Shown: one piece after another, positions 6,112 through 8,619 of the stretch
Numbering within the stretch: position 1 is the stretch's first letter
How the letters are laid out: each line of letters begins with the position of its first letter
Source of the DNA: CAYMDD01 sp964409675
GTDB taxonomy: Bacteria > Pseudomonadota > Alphaproteobacteria > Rickettsiales > SXRF01
Direction of reading: 5' to 3'
DNA: 8,619 nucleotides
NCBI GenBank assembly: GCA_964409675.1
Contig: CAYPEF010000096.1
Location: 1 to 8,619, forward strand
Notes under the pieces: generated by a model
Database searches by the model: none
What the model saw: the letters and a program-made list of their open reading frames with translations, nothing else
Told to the model about the DNA's origin: nothing
Made by a program: the position numbers and the translations under genes

Positions 6112-7509
6112 ATGGATTTCGACCCTACTTTACTGGCCCGCATTCAATTTGCGTTCACCATTAGTTTTCATATCGTGTTCCCAGCCCTTAGTATTGGGTT
6201 GGCGAGTTTTCTTGCCATGGTCGAATGGCGCTGGCTGGCCACGGGAAATCAGCTTTACCGGGATATCTATCAATTCTGGGTCAAGATTTTTGCGGTCGCC
6301 TTCGGGATGGGTGTCGTATCGGGCGTCGTCATGTCCTATCAATTCGGCACCAACTGGTCGGTATTCTCGGATCGGGTGGCAAATGTGCTAGGGCCATTGC
6401 TTGGATTCGAGGTGCTAACAGCATTCTTCCTCGAAGCATCGTTCCTCGGTATCATGCTGTTTGGCTGGGGCCGCGTCAGCCAGCGGATGCATTTTGTGGC
6501 CACCTGTATTGTCGCCATCGGCACGCTCATTTCCGCCTTCTGGATTCTTTCTGCCAATAGCTGGATGCAAACGCCGCAAGGATTCACCATTGCTGCGGAT
6601 GGTCGGTTGATGCCAACCAACTGGTTGGAGATCATTTTCAATCCATCCTTCCCTTATCGCCTTGTGCATATGGTGACAGCGGCGTATCTCTCAACGGCCT
6701 TTGTAGTTGGTGGTGTGGGAGCATTCTACCTTTGGGCGAAGCGTCACCTCCCGCAAGCGCGCATTATGCTGGGCATGGCCACGATTATGGCGGCGCTGGT
6801 TGCTCCCGCCCAGGTATTGATCGGTGATGCCCATGGTTTGAATACGTTGAAATACCAGCCTGCCAAGGTTGCAGCGATGGAAGGGTTTTGGGATACGCAA
6901 AAAGGCGTGCCGATGCTGCTGTTCGCAGTGCCAAACGAGAAAGAGCGCAAAAACGATTTTGAAGTAGGCATCCCCAAAGGCGCAAGCCTGATTCTCACCC
7001 ATGACCTCAACGGCGAGATCAAGGGGCTTAATGAATTTGAAGGTAAGCACCCACCCGTGAAGCCGGTATTCTATGCCTTCCGTGTCATGGTAGGACTCGG
7101 CATGCTGATGGTGCTGATCGGCGCGGTCAGTGCCGTGCAGTATTTCCGGGGCAAACTATTCACCACGCGCTGGCTGCAAGGCTGGTGGATGTTGATGATG
7201 CCATCGGGCTTCATAGCATTGCTTGCCGGATGGTTCGTGACCGAGATTGGACGCCAGCCCTACACGGCATACGGCGTTATCCTCACAGCGAAATCGGTAT
7301 CGCCCGCAATTCTGGGGCCACAAGTGGCATGGTCGCTTCTCGCCTTTGTGGTGATGTATGTGTTCGTGTTCGGCGCAGGCAGTTACTACATCCTCAAACT
7401 CATCGGCAAAGGCATCCCAGCGGCGGATGAGAAAGAGCAATTCTACCGCCACAGCATCGAGGCTACCGTTACCGAAGCGGCTATGCCAAAAGGACAAACC
7501 CATGTTTGA
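6112..7509 (+). CDS. cioA: Cytochrome bd-type quinol oxidase subunit I, cyanide-insensitive (CioA) type
   Basis: A 465-residue haem-bearing subunit that oxidises quinol and reduces O2 to water in the inner membrane. Expected ligands are present: His20 in FTISFHIVFP (haem b595), Glu100 and Glu108 in FEVLTAFFLEASFLG, His186 in YRLVHMVTAAYLS and Met326 in FRVMVGLGM (haem b558), with the partner Arg324. Lys252 and Glu257 of the quinol loop are kept in KYQPAKVAAMEGFW. The loop between there and Arg324 is short, and the later signature is GRQPY rather than the GRQPW of E. coli CydA. Both mark the CioA, short-Q-loop branch and explain the length (about 520 in E. coli). About nine membrane helices are visible. 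The ribosome binding site before the ATG is weak, so coupling to the AhpD-like gene 20 nt upstream is likely. The stop overlaps the cioB start. Confidence 0.95.
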   Translation: MDFDPTLLARIQFAFTISFHIVFPALSIGLASFLAMVEWRWLATGNQLYRDIYQFWVKIFAVAFGMGVVSGVVMSYQFGTNWSVFSDRVANVLGPLLGFEVLTAFFLEASFLGIMLFGWGRVSQRMHFVATCIVAIGTLISAFWILSANSWMQTPQGFTIAADGRLMPTNWLEIIFNPSFPYRLVHMVTAAYLSTAFVVGGVGAFYLWAKRHLPQARIMLGMATIMAALVAPAQVLIGDAHGLNTLKYQPAKVAAMEGFWDTQKGVPMLLFAVPNEKERKNDFEVGIPKGASLILTHDLNGEIKGLNEFEGKHPPVKPVFYAFRVMVGLGMLMVLIGAVSAVQYFRGKLFTTRWLQGWWMLMMPSGFIALLAGWFVTEIGRQPYTAYGVILTAKSVSPAILGPQVAWSLLAFVVMYVFVFGAGSYYILKLIGKGIPAADEKEQFYRHSIEATVTEAAMPKGQTHV

Positions 7510-8524
7510 TTTTTCCTCCGCGATTGACCTGCCGCTGATCTGGGCTCTGCTGATCGCTACTGCTATTTTCCTCTATGTGCTGCTGGATGGGTTCGATCTC
7601 GGCATCGGCATCCTGTTCCCTTTCGCGCCATCAGATAAATGCCGCGACCGCATGATGAATTCCATCGCCCCTTTCTGGGACGGTAACGAAACATGGTTGG
7701 TGCTGGGCGGTGGAGGGTTGTTCGCTGCATTCCCGCTGGCTTATTCGGTGCTGATGCCCGCGTTCTACATACCTATCATCGTCATGCTACTCGGCCTCAT
7801 CCTGCGCGGCGTGGCATTCGAATTCCGCTTCAAGGCGCACGGCAAATCGCGCCGCTTGTGGGATTATGCCTTCCATTACGGCTCACTCGCGGCGGCATTC
7901 TGCCAAGGCATGATTCTGGGCGCTTTCGTGCAGGGCGTACAGGTCGATGGTCGTAACTTCTCCGGCGGGCCGTTCGATTGGGCAACCGGCTTCAGCCTGA
8001 TGACGGGCATCGCCGTGGTATTTGGTTATGCGCTGTTAGGCTCGACCTGGCTGGTGATGAAAACCGAAGATGTGACCATGGAGTGGGCGCGCAAGGTTGC
8101 CTCGTATGTGCTTGGCTTTGTCGGCATCTTTATGGCGTTGGTGAGCATTGCCATGCCGTTCATCAACCCGCAGATCAAAGCGTTCTGGTTCAGCACACCC
8201 AATATTTACTACCTGCTGCCGATCCCGCTCATCACTGCTGTGTTGTTCGCCATGGTATGGCGTGACCTGCATCGCCAGAAGCGCGAGTACCGCCCGTTCC
8301 TCGCCAGCATCGGTATTTTTCTGATGGGCTATCTCGGCCTTGGCATCAGTATCTTCCCGTGGATTATTCCGTTCAAATACACGATCTGGGATGCTGCCGC
8401 CTCCGGGCCGGGGCTGTCGCTCATGCTATGCGGTGTAGCGCCCTTGCTGCCGCTGATTCTCGGTTACACCGGCTATTGCTATTACATCTTCCGTGGGAAA
8501 AGCAGCCATGAACATATGTATTAG
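7502..8524 (+). CDS. cioB: Cytochrome bd-type quinol oxidase subunit II (CioB/CydB)
   Basis: A 340-residue membrane subunit that pairs with CioA. Signatures are YVLLDGFDLGIG (25-36, with Asp29), SIAPFWDGNETWLVLGGGGLFAAFP (54-78), LRGVAFEFRFK, the conserved FCQGMILGAFVQG, and SIFPWIIPF near the C-terminus. Hydrophobicity indicates about eight helices. I chose the ATG at 7502: it overlaps the cioA stop by 8 nt (ATGTTTGA), has AAAAGGA 7 nt upstream, and begins at the normal family N-terminus. The frame is open further upstream to 7358, but that stretch is the out-of-frame shadow of cioA. The C-terminus ends in SSHEHMY and overlaps the next small gene. Confidence 0.95.
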   Translation: MFDFSSAIDLPLIWALLIATAIFLYVLLDGFDLGIGILFPFAPSDKCRDRMMNSIAPFWDGNETWLVLGGGGLFAAFPLAYSVLMPAFYIPIIVMLLGLILRGVAFEFRFKAHGKSRRLWDYAFHYGSLAAAFCQGMILGAFVQGVQVDGRNFSGGPFDWATGFSLMTGIAVVFGYALLGSTWLVMKTEDVTMEWARKVASYVLGFVGIFMALVSIAMPFINPQIKAFWFSTPNIYYLLPIPLITAVLFAMVWRDLHRQKREYRPFLASIGIFLMGYLGLGISIFPWIIPFKYTIWDAAASGPGLSLMLCGVAPLLPLILGYTGYCYYIFRGKSSHEHMY

Positions 8525-8619
8525 GCGTGGCCGTGGCTGGCTCGATGCCCACCCCAAAGTCAAGCAATGGGCGTGGTTCATTGCCCTGTGGTGCGGCGGC
8601 TTGTTTACCGCGATGGCAG
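8508..8619 (+). CDS. Small DUF2474-like membrane protein of the cio operon (partial, cut by window edge)
   Basis: An open frame starts with ATG at 8508 inside the end of cioB (17-nt overlap) and runs to the window edge: 37 residues, MNICIRRGRGWLDAHPKVKQ followed by WAWFIALWCGGLFTAMA. A basic, polar lead is followed by the start of one hydrophobic helix with Trp residues at its face. Single-helix proteins encoded right after cioB/cydB (DUF2474, and by analogy CydX) have this form and place, and usually stabilise the oxidase. The start overlap suggests translational coupling; the upstream GGGAAAAG is a weak ribosome binding site. The family call rests on position and on the K-x-x-x-W-F-x-x-L-W pattern, not on a full sequence. 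Confidence 0.6.
   Translation, partial: MNICIRRGRGWLDAHPKVKQWAWFIALWCGGLFTAMA

Noticed and set aside
7358..7501. 48-codon upstream extension of cioB within cioA
   Set aside because: The family N-terminus and an AAAAGGA site point to 7502. The extension is the shifted reading of cioA and is Ser/Arg-rich.
1..8619. CRISPR array, insertion sequence, tRNA, rRNA or prophage parts
   Set aside because: No spaced direct repeats, transposase-like frames, terminal inverted repeats or RNA-gene folds were noticed; almost the whole window is accounted for by protein genes.

Overview
The window reads as a stretch of a Gram-negative proteobacterial genome. An alphaproteobacterium fits best, judging by the CioA-type oxidase and the BigR/SqrR-type regulator, but there is no rRNA or marker gene to confirm this. 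Coding density is high. I see no mobile element, tRNA, CRISPR array or sign of recent gene transfer. Two functional blocks lie side by side, and both window ends cut a gene.

Block 1 (about 1-4568, all minus strand) is a compact operon with the transcription order response regulator -> histidine kinase -> RND membrane-fusion protein -> RraA-family protein -> RND inner-membrane pump (cut at position 1). Junctions are a 4-nt overlap, an 8-nt overlap, a 2-nt gap and a 3-nt gap, so translation is probably coupled throughout. It looks like a self-regulated efflux system: the kinase senses an envelope signal, the OmpR-type regulator activates the operon, and the adaptor and pump export a compound. 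The unusual member is the RraA/HMG-aldolase-fold protein placed between adaptor and pump. No outer-membrane channel gene is visible.

Block 2 (about 4745-8619) is a divergent locus. Leftward run an ArsR-family repressor and a membrane-anchored rhodanese (YgaP-like). Rightward run an AhpD-like CxxC protein, CioA/CydA, CioB/CydB and the start of a small DUF2474-like membrane protein. The repressor has Cys37 and Cys103, 66 residues apart; as I recall, this is the spacing of the redox/persulfide-sensing pair in BigR (42/108) and SqrR (41/107). A 26-bp near-perfect palindrome (5667-5692) sits between the divergent genes. It covers the -10 boxes of both candidate promoters, so one repressor dimer could shut both arms.

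The coherent reading of block 2 is a sulfide/persulfide-responsive module. Reactive sulfur would release the repressor and induce a sulfurtransferase, a thiol-active AhpD-fold protein and a bd-type quinol oxidase, an enzyme class known to resist sulfide and cyanide. The combination and the control are inferred from sequence. The individual families are recognisable, the shared operator is seen directly, and the sulfide signal is unproven.
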